Shown in pieces: positions 18,142 to 27,269 of a DNA stretch of 64,000 bases. The stretch spans positions 62,001 to 126,000 of the forward strand of contig MPMI01000007.1 in assembly GCA_002238415.1 (NCBI GenBank), in the 5' to 3' direction. The stretch is from Desulfurellaceae bacterium bin18. GTDB taxonomy: Bacteria; Desulfobacterota; Binatia; Bin18. How positions within the stretch are numbered: the first letter of the stretch is position 1; every line of letters begins with the position of its first letter. The position numbers were made by a program, and so were the translations under genes. A model generated the notes under the pieces. That model worked only from the letters and a program-made list of their open reading frames with translations, was not told the origin of the DNA and did no database searches.

Positions 18142-18561
18142 ATGATCCAGCAGTGGTGGAAAATCACACGAACAACGCTGAGCCTGCTTGCACTCGGAGC
18201 GGTGACGGTCACGCCCACGGCCTGGGCCGACCAGCACGCCGAGACAGAGGCGGCCGCGGTGCGGAAATTTACGGTTGTCAATGTGTTATACGAAGGCGAC
18301 AAGATGTTTGTTCCCTCCGTGCTGGTTGCTGAGCAGGGCGACACGGTCCGAATCAAGGTGGTGAATAAAATTCCCGGCGAGCCGCCCAACCATGGCTTTG
18401 CCATTCCGGCCTTTGACGTCGAAGAGGTGGTCAACAGCGGCGAGACCAAGACGGTCGAGTTTGTGGCCGATAAGGTCGGTCTGTTCGACGTGAAGTGCCA
18501 GCTCCACCCCGCCCACCTCTCTGCCCAACTGATCGTGCATGCGGGGGGGAAGAAGGAATAA
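18142..18561 (+). CDS. Secreted cupredoxin-domain protein
   Basis: A 139-residue periplasmic blue-copper-like protein. Residues 1-29 form a signal peptide ending in ATPTAWA-like sequence; the rest is a cupredoxin fold. Type-1 copper ligands are visible as NHGF (first His) and CQLHPAHL (Cys and second His). I chose ATG 18142, directly after AGGAGGACGGT, over the longer in-frame start at 18079. It probably carries electrons or binds copper in the periplasm, perhaps for a cytochrome c or nitrous-oxide-type system; the partner is unknown. Confidence 0.85.
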   Translation: MIQQWWKITRTTLSLLALGAVTVTPTAWADQHAETEAAAVRKFTVVNVLYEGDKMFVPSVLVAEQGDTVRIKVVNKIPGEPPNHGFAIPAFDVEEVVNSGETKTVEFVADKVGLFDVKCQLHPAHLSAQLIVHAGGKKE

Positions 18562-18575
18562 CGATCTGTTTGACC

Positions 18576-18630
18576 GCTGCTCCAGAGGCGGCCCTGTGGG
18601 CTGATGCCTTGGAGCAGCACCGTTTTGTTT
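18576..18630 (+). terminator. Probable terminator between convergent cupredoxin and pcm genes
   Basis: A 9-bp stem GCTGCTCCA (18576-18584) / TGGAGCAGC (18610-18618) is followed by a T-rich run (18622-18630). The loop is long (25 nt). It lies right after the cupredoxin stop and at the very end of the oppositely oriented pcm gene. Confidence 0.55.
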
Positions 18631-19397
18631 TACGAGGTCCCGTCCACTAACGGGACAAAGCGGACCAGCCCCAGGTTTTCCTCGACAATCCGGCCGTTCC
18701 GTTTGCGGAGTCTCAGCAGGAGTTGCTCCTCGCCCCGGACGACCGGCAGCACCAGCCGGCCACCCTCGGCGAGTTGTTCAAGAAGTGCGGGAGGGATACG
18801 CGGGGCTGCGGCGGTGACGATAATCGCGTCATAGGGGCTGTCTTTTTCCCAGCCAAGGTTCCCGTCACCGAGCAGAGCCGTCACATTGTCGTAGCCGAGT
18901 TGGGCGAGCAGCTCACGCGCGGAGGACATCAGCTCGGGCACAATTTCAATGGAATACACCTGTTTTGCCAGTAGGCTCAAAACCGCGGCCTGATAGCCGG
19001 AGCCCGTGCCGATTTCCAATACGCGCTCATCACCGCTGAGTTCCAGCCGCTCGCTCATGAGCGCCACGATGTAGGGCTGGGAGATGGTCTGTCCCTGGCC
19101 AATGGGCAGCGGGCCGTCGTCGTACGCCTGGTTCCGGTAGGCGGGCGGGATAAACAGATGCCGCGGGACCGTGGTGAGCGCGTGTAAGACGCGTTCATCC
19201 TGGATGCCTCGTTTCCGTATCTGTTCAGTCACCATGCGACTTCGAGCGGTGGTGTAAGCCGCGTCTGTTTGGTCCGTGTCACGATTGGTCGTACAGCCCG
19301 TGTTCATCGGCAGACCGCATCCCAGCCAGCATAAGACAGGTAGCAGCCTGATGACAGCGTTGTGGGGTTTTATTTTTCTTCTCTCTGTTTTGTCCAT
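18630..19397 (-). CDS. pcm: Exported protein-L-isoaspartate O-methyltransferase
   Basis: Repairs isoaspartyl damage in aged proteins by SAM-dependent methylation. The PCMT motifs are clear: TVPRHLFIPPAYRNQAYDD, LPIGQGQTISQPYIVA, the SAM-binding VLEIGTGSGYQAAVL and the late LEQLAEGGRLVLPV. I set the start at 19397 (255 residues) since the earlier in-frame start lies inside the upstream permease gene. The N-terminus has a positively charged stretch, a hydrophobic core and then a Cys (near residue 34) within a weak lipobox, so the enzyme is probably exported, as in the periplasmic Pcm group of many Proteobacteria. It begins 11 nt after the LptF/G stop, likely co-transcribed. Confidence 0.9.
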   Translation of the reverse strand: MDKTERRKIKPHNAVIRLLPVLCWLGCGLPMNTGCTTNRDTDQTDAAYTTARSRMVTEQIRKRGIQDERVLHALTTVPRHLFIPPAYRNQAYDDGPLPIGQGQTISQPYIVALMSERLELSGDERVLEIGTGSGYQAAVLSLLAKQVYSIEIVPELMSSARELLAQLGYDNVTALLGDGNLGWEKDSPYDAIIVTAAAPRIPPALLEQLAEGGRLVLPVVRGEEQLLLRLRKRNGRIVEENLGLVRFVPLVDGTS

Positions 19398-19407
19398 GAG
19401 GAGAGAC

Positions 19408-21720
19408 TCAGCCCTGATTGCGCCAGGCAAAGACGCCGGCTAGCAGCGTCGCGCTGAGCGCCGGCCCCCAACCGGCCAGGGTGGGAGACAGGCTGCCGCC
19501 ATAGCCGAGTGAGGCGCACACTCCGGTCAACAGGACATAGCCGACGCCAAGGATGCTACTCACCAGCAGGGTCACGGCCGGGCCTGGAAACGGCGGGCCG
19601 TGCAGAGCAAAGAACAGCACGATGGCCGGTAGCAGGATGCAGGCCAGGGGCGCGGCGTATTTGACGTTGAGGTCAACGCGATAGGTGGTGACGTCGTAGC
19701 CGGCCATTTCTGTCCCGATAATTTCCTGGGCCAACTGCCAGACGCTCAGGTGCATGGTGTCAAGCTGGATATCTGGGGCCTCCCCTAACTGGATAAGCGG
19801 CTCGGCCGGCTCGCGCTGGAGGCCGTTTTCCGAGATGCGAATTCGCACCGGATCATCCAGTTCCCACATTCCATCACCGATATGCCTGGCCCGGCGCGCG
19901 TCGGTGCGGCTGAGGGGTAAGCCCTGGTCTCCAAGTTCGTAGATCGACAGGTCGGTAGCTTCTTCCAGAGCCGGGTCGAGTCGGGTTGCCTGGGATACAT
20001 GGCTACCGGCGCGGTACCAGACTATTTTCTGTAAGACGCCGGTGGGGAGGACGCGATCCTTAATTTCGGTTTCTTTGAGGCGATCAGCCAGGGCGTTTGA
20101 GCGTGGCACAATGGATTCGTTCAGGGCAAAGGAGAGGGGCGTGACGAGGCCGGCGACGAGGAGCATGCAAGACAGCGTACGGGTGGCAGAAATCCCGCAT
20201 GCCCGCATGCCAATCAGCTCCCGGTGGAAAGACAGCAGACTGACGGTCAGGGCGGTTGCCAACAGGAGGGCCATCGGAACGATCCGTGAAGCCAGCAAGG
20301 GGGTACGGGCGCTGTAGAACCGGAGGGCTTCGACCGGCGTGGCATTGTGGCGGGCAAACCATTCGAGTCGTTCAAGAACATCAACCAGGAGATAACCCAC
20401 GAGTAAAAAGCCGAAGGCCAAGCCCAACATGAGGAGATAGTGCTGCAGCACGTAGCGCGGCAGTAATGCCTGTCGCATTTGGAGTGCAGCTGGAGGCGCT
20501 GCCTGGGTGGGGTCCTGGACCGACTGTCCATCGAGAGGTCGCCGTTTCACCCAGGGCCGGTCTTGCAGCCCGATGAGGAGGCCGGCGAGCCCACCGACGA
20601 GCATATTGGGCAGCCAGACTCCCAGCCCGACTGTCACCGCGCCGGCCTGGGCAAGTCCGTCGCCGAGTTGCGTGAAACCGTAATACACCACGGTCAGAAC
20701 CAGCCCGAGGACGCCACCCGACGCGCGTGAGAAGCGTGGCCCCAGATAGGCGAGGGGCAGGGCTAACAGGCTGAAGACGATACCGGCTGCCGGGGCTGCG
20801 AAACGGCGATGCAGTTCGGTGCGAGCGCGGCGGGCTTCCGGACTCTCTCCTGCCAGGGCGGTTTCTCGGACGCGGTCCATGAGATCACGCACCGAGAGGC
20901 GGGTAAGCGGCTGGGCGGGCCAGAGCTCGGTGCGCTGCGGTTCCCGGATCACAGTCTCAAAGGTTTGGAAGCGGGTCTCCCCACCGCCCTCCTGGGGAGA
21001 GAGGAGAATAACACCATCGTATAAAACCAGCCGAGCGGCCCCATGGGCCAGGGGCTGTAGCCTCCCGTGTTCGGCAAAAAGCGTCTGCCCGGCAAAATAT
21101 TCCTGGCTGGTATCAGACAGCCATAACAGCACGCCGCGCAGGCTATCGCCACGCGCCGAAATTTCTCGGGCGATCATACGGGTATCACCGAACTCATGCA
21201 CGCTGCCGGGACGGAGCGCTACGCCGGGATTTTGCTGGATCATACTGCGTAAGGTGTTATCCAGCGAGCGGAGGGCTGCCGGTGCGGTAAACAGCGAAAA
21301 GCCGAGCCCGAAGAGTGTCATGACCGTGGCAAAGCCCAGAATCGGAAGCACCAAATGCCGCCGGGCAAGACCGGCCGCCTCAATGGCCAGCAACTCCTGG
21401 TCAGACCTGAGACGGCCCAGCCCGACCAAGGTGCCTACGAGCACGGCGAAGGGTAGGGTGCGAGACAGGAGCGGGACCAGTTCATAAAAGGCGATCCAGC
21501 TTACCGCGGCAAGGCCCAGACCCCGATTGATTACCAGGTCAGAGAAGCCGAGCAAGTCTTTTGTCAGCACGAGTGCGGTCAGCCCGAACAAAGCCCACAG
21601 GGTTGGCGCAAACAATTCGGCGACAATATAAAAGCCGAGCGGTTGGCCGAGTCGTCGCGGTGAGAAAGAAGGGAGGGAGCGCATTGCCGGAAGTCCATCT
21701 TTGGTTATCGACGGCCTCAT
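19408..21720 (-). CDS. lptFG: LptF-LptG fusion permease of the LPS transport system
   Basis: Inner-membrane component that, with the ATPase LptB, extracts lipopolysaccharide for transport to the outer membrane. Normally LptF and LptG are separate ~360-residue YjgP/YjgQ-family proteins. Here one 770-residue chain contains both: residues ~25-390 with PGSVHEFGDTRM and a periplasmic jellyroll between TM clusters, then a Q-rich linker (~385-410), then a second copy starting MRQALLPRYVLQHYLLML with the LptG-type periplasmic domain around residues 540-650. The alternative start at 21684 would shorten it by 12 residues. Upstream it abuts the divergent nucleotidyltransferase gene. Confidence 0.88.
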   Translation of the reverse strand: MRPSITKDGLPAMRSLPSFSPRRLGQPLGFYIVAELFAPTLWALFGLTALVLTKDLLGFSDLVINRGLGLAAVSWIAFYELVPLLSRTLPFAVLVGTLVGLGRLRSDQELLAIEAAGLARRHLVLPILGFATVMTLFGLGFSLFTAPAALRSLDNTLRSMIQQNPGVALRPGSVHEFGDTRMIAREISARGDSLRGVLLWLSDTSQEYFAGQTLFAEHGRLQPLAHGAARLVLYDGVILLSPQEGGGETRFQTFETVIREPQRTELWPAQPLTRLSVRDLMDRVRETALAGESPEARRARTELHRRFAAPAAGIVFSLLALPLAYLGPRFSRASGGVLGLVLTVVYYGFTQLGDGLAQAGAVTVGLGVWLPNMLVGGLAGLLIGLQDRPWVKRRPLDGQSVQDPTQAAPPAALQMRQALLPRYVLQHYLLMLGLAFGFLLVGYLLVDVLERLEWFARHNATPVEALRFYSARTPLLASRIVPMALLLATALTVSLLSFHRELIGMRACGISATRTLSCMLLVAGLVTPLSFALNESIVPRSNALADRLKETEIKDRVLPTGVLQKIVWYRAGSHVSQATRLDPALEEATDLSIYELGDQGLPLSRTDARRARHIGDGMWELDDPVRIRISENGLQREPAEPLIQLGEAPDIQLDTMHLSVWQLAQEIIGTEMAGYDVTTYRVDLNVKYAAPLACILLPAIVLFFALHGPPFPGPAVTLLVSSILGVGYVLLTGVCASLGYGGSLSPTLAGWGPALSATLLAGVFAWRNQG

Positions 21721-21787
21721 CCTGCTTGATTCATTACTGGTTTTCTCTTATACCGGGCAGACGAATTCGGCTACTGTGCAGCAATCC

Positions 21788-22567
21788 ATGAAAGCTATTA
21801 TTCTGAGCGCGGGGCAGGGCAAGCGCCTCCTGCCCCTCACCGCAACAACCCCCAAGTGCCTGTTACCGGTTGATGGCAGTCGGCCCGCTCTGGAAATCCA
21901 ACTCCGGACGCTGGCCGCGTGCGGCATCCGGCGGGCAACGGTCATGGTCGGCTTTGGGGCTGACAAAGTGGAACATTTTCTCGCCCACTGCCCGCTACCG
22001 GAGATCGAAGTGACCACCCGCTTTAATCCTTTTTTTGCGCTCTCGAATAATCTGGCTACGTGCTGGACTGCCATCCCGGAGATGACCGAGGATTTTACTC
22101 TGCTGAACGGCGATACCTTGTTTGAGCCGGCGGTGTTAGAGCGTCTCCTGCTCGCTCCGTCGGCCGCAGTCAGTCTGGCGATTGATCGCAAGCCCAGCTA
22201 TGACGACGATGATATGAAGGTCTCGATTCGGCACGGGCGCACCCTGGCCGCAGTCGGGAAAACACTGTCGCCGGCTGTTGTGCATGGCGAATCCATCGGA
22301 CTGATGACTTTTCGTGCCAGTGGCGTGCACGCCTTCCGGAGTGCCTTGGAGAAGGCCATGCGCGATCCGACTGCGCTCCAGCGCTGGTATTTGTCTGTCA
22401 TTGATTCCATGGCCAACTCATCCATGGTCGAAGTTACCTCCATCGAAGGGCTGTGGTGGGCCGAGACGGACACGCCGGAAGACTTGGCAGACGTACGGGC
22501 CTATTTTTCCTCTCAACGGGCCACGCTCTCCGTTTTTGCAACAGCCGGGCCGGTTGGCGAGCCGTAA
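21788..22567 (+). CDS. NTP transferase-family sugar or choline-phosphate nucleotidyltransferase
   Basis: A 260-residue Rossmann-like nucleotidyltransferase. The N-terminus MKAIILSAGQGKRLLPLT and TPKCLLPVDG is the signature GxGxRxxPLT...PK of the family, and LLNGDTLF provides the metal-binding Asp. Overall length and motifs resemble LicC-type phosphocholine or mobA-like cytidylyl/guanylyltransferases. The ATG at 21788 fits the motif position; the longer frame from 21701 would add 29 residues overlapping the opposite gene. It could activate a headgroup for the phospholipid or sphingolipid genes located downstream, but this is inference. Confidence 0.82.
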   Translation: MKAIILSAGQGKRLLPLTATTPKCLLPVDGSRPALEIQLRTLAACGIRRATVMVGFGADKVEHFLAHCPLPEIEVTTRFNPFFALSNNLATCWTAIPEMTEDFTLLNGDTLFEPAVLERLLLAPSAAVSLAIDRKPSYDDDDMKVSIRHGRTLAAVGKTLSPAVVHGESIGLMTFRASGVHAFRSALEKAMRDPTALQRWYLSVIDSMANSSMVEVTSIEGLWWAETDTPEDLADVRAYFSSQRATLSVFATAGPVGEP

Positions 22568-22689
22568 TCGCGGCTCTGCGGCTCTCTGTTTGCACGCTCT
22601 GCAAGACCGGCGAACTCTTCGCCCGATAACGCTCACCGCTGGTGGACCTGTCAGGTCAACGCCGCAGCAACAGCGGCCGGGAAAATCTC

Positions 22690-23784
22690 TCACCCAAGGT
22701 CAACGCCGTACTCTTTGAGGAGCGTGCGGCTGATCACAATGTTCTGGATTTCCGTTGTGCCGTCCGTATAGTGGGTCGTCTTGGCCATGGCCAGGTGCCG
22801 ACCAAGCGGGTGGTTGGTGCGTAACCCTTCTGCACCCATGACCTGCATACACTGTGAGATACCGCTAAAGGCCGCACGGCTGGCGAATTTTTTGGCGTGG
22901 GCGGCCTCCACAACGGCACTCTCTCCCCGGTCCAGGGCAAGCGCGGCGCGATAGGTCAGCAGACGCGCGGCTTCGAGCTCTGTCGCTACATCCGCCAGTT
23001 CCCATTGCAGGCCCTGAAAGTTCAGAATTGGCTTGCCAAAGGCATGTCGTTTTGCTCCGTACGCCAGGGCGGTTTTGAGGCTGGCCTGTAGCATGCCGCA
23101 ACAGCCCGCCCCAACAAACGTCCGGGCCATGTTGATGCCCCGCATGGCGGCCTTGAATCCGTCTCCTGGGCCGAACAACATATCGGTCTCGGGAACCGGA
23201 CAGTTGGTCAGCCTGAGCCCCGTGACTCCCAGCGCCTGTCCACCCAGCATGGTGTACTGAGGGGTGCGCTCAAGACCTAGGGTAGCGCCGGCCAGCAGAA
23301 AGCTGGCAATACCGCGCCAACCTAAAGCTGGTTCGGTCTGGGCATACACGCCAAACACATCCGCACTGACGCCATTGGTGACCCAGGCTTTCTCTCCGCT
23401 CAGCCGCCAGCCGTCCGACGATTGCTCGGCTCGTGTGGTAATCGCGGCGGCATCACTGCCGGCACCGGGCTCTGTCAGGCAAAACGCTCCGATTCTTTCT
23501 CCGGCCAACATGGGTGGAACGTAGCGTGCGATTTGATCTGGAGTGCCATTGCGCGCAATGGTGTTGAGCATATTGTTGTGAACCCAGAGGCCAAAGGTAA
23601 AGGCAAAGCAGGCCCCGGCCAACTCCTCCAGTACCTTGGCGGCCGCCAAGGTACTGGCGCCTTGCCCCCCGATTGATGTCGGCGCCAGCACACCGGTGAG
23701 GCCCACGGCCGCCGCCTCCCGGAAGGCAGCGCGCGGTACTGTCCGGTTGAGGTCCCAGTCTGCCGCGCTTAACTCATAGTCCAT
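22690..23784 (-). CDS. Acyl-CoA dehydrogenase
   Basis: A 364-residue FAD enzyme that oxidises acyl-CoA to trans-2-enoyl-CoA. The flavin-binding signature CLTEPGAGSD and the C-terminal segment HYTDGTTEIQNIV are present. In the usual catalytic motif (xEGTxEI) the base just before GT is Glu; here it is Asp, a conservative change seen in some subgroups. The N-terminus is about 20 residues shorter than usual. The gene runs opposite to the nucleotidyltransferase and 65 nt downstream of an SDR gene on the same strand. Substrate chain is unknown. Confidence 0.9.
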   Translation of the reverse strand: MDYELSAADWDLNRTVPRAAFREAAAVGLTGVLAPTSIGGQGASTLAAAKVLEELAGACFAFTFGLWVHNNMLNTIARNGTPDQIARYVPPMLAGERIGAFCLTEPGAGSDAAAITTRAEQSSDGWRLSGEKAWVTNGVSADVFGVYAQTEPALGWRGIASFLLAGATLGLERTPQYTMLGGQALGVTGLRLTNCPVPETDMLFGPGDGFKAAMRGINMARTFVGAGCCGMLQASLKTALAYGAKRHAFGKPILNFQGLQWELADVATELEAARLLTYRAALALDRGESAVVEAAHAKKFASRAAFSGISQCMQVMGAEGLRTNHPLGRHLAMAKTTHYTDGTTEIQNIVISRTLLKEYGVDLG

Positions 23785-23849
23785 GGCTATCCTCGTATGC
23801 GCTCCAGCCGGCGGAACCCCTCAACACTGTACTCACGGGTAAGGGACGG

Positions 23850-24554
23850 CTACCATTTTTCTCCGAACGGGCGTAACTCAACCAGAAACGACCAGGCCGA
23901 CTTGGGCTGACGGGCGGTATGAAAAACCGTTTCCGCTAAATCCGCTGGCTGGGAAAAGAAATCTTTGGGCTTGTCAGGGAAGGCGCGCTTGGCAAATGGC
24001 ATATCGATCAAGGCATCGACCACAATATAGGCTACATGAATCCCGTCCGGCCCCAGCTCGCGGGCCAGGCTTTCGGCCAGGATGCGTTGCCCGGCTTTAG
24101 TTGGTGACCAGCCGACAAAATTTGGCGTGCCCCGCTGCGCACCCGTATTCCCGGTCACCATGAGAGCACCGGAGCCACGCTCGACCATCGCCGGAGCCAG
24201 CTCCTGGGCCAAGATCAAAAGGCCGGCGGTATTGGTGCGAAAATTGAGTGTAAAATCCTCCATGCTGATATCGCGATAATGTCCTAACGTCGCCCGCGCC
24301 GCATTGTACACGACGACCTCCGGGAGTCCGTGCTCGGCGACAATGTGGTTAAGCGTCTGACGGAATGCCTTTTCGTCAGCGACATCGACGGGAAATCCCG
24401 CACTCTCAGGAATTTCAGCGGCCCAGGACTCAAGCCGACCGGCGTGCCGGGCAATCATCGACACTCGGTAGCCGCTGGCCGCAAAGCGCCGCACACAGCC
24501 CATGCCTAAACCGGGCCCAACGCCGACAACTAAACAATGCGAAGTGGTCGTCAT
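23850..24554 (-). CDS. Atypical short-chain dehydrogenase/reductase-fold protein lacking the catalytic Tyr
   Basis: A 234-residue Rossmann-fold protein. The nucleotide-binding loop is GVGPGLGMG rather than the common TGxxxGIG, and NAA is found at the usual NAG position. The active-site YxxxK motif reads W149-S-P-T-K153, and the catalytic Ser region reads TGNTG, so both the Tyr and Ser of the triad are absent. Related SDR groups with G-P-G-L-G loops and F/W in place of Tyr exist in Proteobacteria; their reactions are poorly known. It may bind NAD(P) without classical hydride transfer. It lies upstream of the acyl-CoA dehydrogenase, likely co-transcribed. Confidence 0.82.
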   Translation of the reverse strand: MTTTSHCLVVGVGPGLGMGCVRRFAASGYRVSMIARHAGRLESWAAEIPESAGFPVDVADEKAFRQTLNHIVAEHGLPEVVVYNAARATLGHYRDISMEDFTLNFRTNTAGLLILAQELAPAMVERGSGALMVTGNTGAQRGTPNFVGWSPTKAGQRILAESLARELGPDGIHVAYIVVDALIDMPFAKRAFPDKPKDFFSQPADLAETVFHTARQPKSAWSFLVELRPFGEKW

Positions 24555-24766
24555 AGAGAACTCCTCTTCTGTGTGGAAAAGCAGGTATTATTGCTGGCAG
24601 GCTCTTCCGGTACAAGGCTGCGGCGGTTGTCTTGAACGGCACTTGTTCCCCTATCAACGCTCGCCCACTTCGGAGGGATGCTTTGAGGGAGTGGCACAGG
24701 GTCCGTAGAGCTGACTATCCCGCACATGAATGATCCTTTGGCCGTAACGCAGAAAAACGACTGGGG

Positions 24767-27250
24767 TCATGGGGGGGCGTGAAACCCAAGTAAGCGGCGA
24801 ACGTGTTGGGCGACCGCATCAAACTCGCGTAGGGCCGGGCGGGGGGCGAGGTCGGCTGATGCCCCAAAAAAGCGGGCAATACCCCGCTGGACTAATGCTT
24901 CGTGCCAGGCGTTCAGATCACGCCGTGGCAGGACGAATCCGCGCTCGATCAAGCGGGCACACAGATAGGACATGCCCCGCTGCGGTCGAACACTGCCACG
25001 TGGTGTGAGTTGTTTCGCCTGTGCCTGGTTGACAATCCACTCCTTACCGCGTCCCCGTATCGTATCCGGTCGTTCCGGCAGGGGGTAGATATAGAGTGGG
25101 ATGTCAGTGGTCGCAGCTTCAGCCAGCATGGATTCGCTCTCACCGGTCACGATTAAGACCTCGGCGAGAGCGAGATAGCCCATATATGGATTATCCTGTT
25201 GGTCGGGCTGCCAGGCATAGACAAAGTGTGATGGTCCGAGTCCCGCCCGCAAGGCTTGGGTTACGGCTGCGCCGGTCCGGCGGCTGGTGGTCGCAAAGAC
25301 TTTGCCCTTGACGCGCTCGGCAAACGCACGAATGTCTTCTCCCATTTTTCGGGCAATCTGCGGATCAAACTGATAGCGAGGGGTTGCGCCACCGACCAGG
25401 AGCATAATCCAGGGATGCGGGGCGTCTTGGACGAGATGCCGCCATTGGGTCGCTCCCTGACGGAGCCGTTCAGGACTGATTTGTGTCAGTGGAGCGAGGG
25501 TCTCAATTCGGCGGGGATGTAGGGGAAAACGAGAGTGGGCGCAGGTGACACTCACGTCTGTTGGGTGGAGCGGCCGACTGCCTTTACGACCGAGGAGTAC
25601 GAGTTGGGTCTGCCCCCTATTCTGTTGTTGCACCCAACGGGCAACCTGAGCAGGTTGCCAACCCGCAGTAATGATCAGGTCGGGCCAAGGCGGGGCGAGA
25701 ACATCGGAACGGACCCGCTCCAAACCCATCAGGGTTGAGCGGTGCTTCCCAAGAAGGCATCCGTATAACAGGCCTGGATCTCGAAAGGACAACGCCTTGG
25801 TCGTATATGGCCAGCCGAGCGTATTGGCAAGACCGAGCGCTTGCGTTGTGGTTCCCGGCTTGTGCGATGTCAGGACCCACACCACGGGTTGGCGGCCGAG
25901 ATTCCCTCCAGAACATCCACCGACCGAGGAGGGTTGGTCTGTTGGTTGTTGCCTCCCGGGTGGAGACTGGAGCGTGAGATGCCATTGCACGTTGGGGTAG
26001 CGGGGGCTGAGGCTGTCCAAATGCGTCCGCCACCAGGGCAGTGCTCGCGCCCGACCCTGGAGACGGCTGCCATTGGGCAGATGCTGCTCATACGGAACGG
26101 CGCTGACCAAGACAGATACAAATCGGAGGGCGTGACGAAAGAGCTCTTCCAACATCCACGGGACATCCTCATCGGGAAGAAAATCCAGGGTATCTGTACA
26201 GACAACGCCGTCCGCCGCTTCGCAGGAGGCAGGGGTTGGAGCGGCAAAGGCCGGATTATAGCGGGACACGAGAGGACCAGGACTGGAACCGAGTCCAAAG
26301 GAATAATCCAGCAGGGTTCGACTCTGTGTGGCTACGCTGAGTTTTTCTATATGCTCCTGAAAGTCGCTGCTCTGACCATTCCTGGTTGCTTGTAGCGAGC
26401 CGGCCGACGGGGCCGGTTGGGTCGAAGCGTCCCGTATGTGAGCGCACAACGCCAAGTATTGAGCACTGGGCCGCTGGGTCTGAAACACCTGGTAGCCTGC
26501 TTCGTTTGCGGTCTGCTCCAGGTCAAACCAGACATGCCCGACGGGATTGTGCTGGTAGGCGAAGCGCTGGGGAAATGGCTGCCAGGGCTGGGCATGAATC
26601 GTCGTGTAGTGCAACAGCTTGGAACGTTCCGGGTCATACTCATCGTCCCGTGCGTTCCAGTGCGGGTCAAGCTGACCCCACAGACCGGGAACAGCGCGTG
26701 CCTCAGCCTCTAGCTGCTTGCGCCGCCGCTTTTGGGCAGCCTCCAGCGTCCAGACCGGGGCCATCCGCTCACAATCGATCAACATCACCGAGGTTTCGTG
26801 ATCATGAATGGACAGAAAACCGGAGTTGCCCAGAGCCGTGTCGAACAACTCGCCTGGGTCGGCCAAATAAATTTGATCGGTGTCGTTATAGATGGCGCGG
26901 CCGTGGCCCTCGGCAAAATGCGGAATGGCAAAGCGGTAGTTCGTAAAGCCCGTCAGCCAGCCTCGACGGTCAAAACCGGCCAGGTCTTTCATCAGGTAGA
27001 GCTCATAGACGCGCGATGGATTGCGGACCTGTTCAATCGACCAGATAAAAATCCGCTCGGCCCGATACTGGTCCGGTTCCGTCCCGACAAAGATGCGGAC
27101 CGGCGGCTGTTCGCTCGGAGTCCTTCCCTTCCGGACACCGAGGACGACACGTTCGAGTTGGGTGCGGCTACCCGGCCTGGCATATGGCTCTGTCCGCAGC
27201 ATTGAAGTTATTCTCTTGCGCAGTGGTGTTGAAAAACCCGGAGCGTTCAT
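24767..27250 (-). CDS. Large glycosyltransferase fusion: GT8-like domain, middle domain, ELM1/DUF1022 domain
   Basis: An 827-residue protein. Residues ~52-270 resemble a GT8-type glycosyltransferase with the DxD-like NDTDQIYLADP. Residues ~285-430 look like a methyltransferase-type Rossmann domain (LLDYSFGLGSSPG; CTDTLDFLPDEDVPW), weakly. Residues ~460-827 match the ELM1/DUF1022 family (VWVLTSHKPGTTTQALGLAN; TSRRTG; VTGESESMLAEA), which has a GT-B glycosyltransferase-like fold. I chose ATG 27250, 19 nt after the ABC transporter stop, over a longer frame overlapping that gene. The pairing with an MsbA-like exporter and ceramide genes suggests it glycosylates a lipid or lipid headgroup; that is inference. 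Confidence 0.72.
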   Translation of the reverse strand: MNAPGFSTPLRKRITSMLRTEPYARPGSRTQLERVVLGVRKGRTPSEQPPVRIFVGTEPDQYRAERIFIWSIEQVRNPSRVYELYLMKDLAGFDRRGWLTGFTNYRFAIPHFAEGHGRAIYNDTDQIYLADPGELFDTALGNSGFLSIHDHETSVMLIDCERMAPVWTLEAAQKRRRKQLEAEARAVPGLWGQLDPHWNARDDEYDPERSKLLHYTTIHAQPWQPFPQRFAYQHNPVGHVWFDLEQTANEAGYQVFQTQRPSAQYLALCAHIRDASTQPAPSAGSLQATRNGQSSDFQEHIEKLSVATQSRTLLDYSFGLGSSPGPLVSRYNPAFAAPTPASCEAADGVVCTDTLDFLPDEDVPWMLEELFRHALRFVSVLVSAVPYEQHLPNGSRLQGRARALPWWRTHLDSLSPRYPNVQWHLTLQSPPGRQQPTDQPSSVGGCSGGNLGRQPVVWVLTSHKPGTTTQALGLANTLGWPYTTKALSFRDPGLLYGCLLGKHRSTLMGLERVRSDVLAPPWPDLIITAGWQPAQVARWVQQQNRGQTQLVLLGRKGSRPLHPTDVSVTCAHSRFPLHPRRIETLAPLTQISPERLRQGATQWRHLVQDAPHPWIMLLVGGATPRYQFDPQIARKMGEDIRAFAERVKGKVFATTSRRTGAAVTQALRAGLGPSHFVYAWQPDQQDNPYMGYLALAEVLIVTGESESMLAEAATTDIPLYIYPLPERPDTIRGRGKEWIVNQAQAKQLTPRGSVRPQRGMSYLCARLIERGFVLPRRDLNAWHEALVQRGIARFFGASADLAPRPALREFDAVAQHVRRLLGFHAPP

Positions 27251-27269
27251 AGAGTGATAGCTCCGCCTC

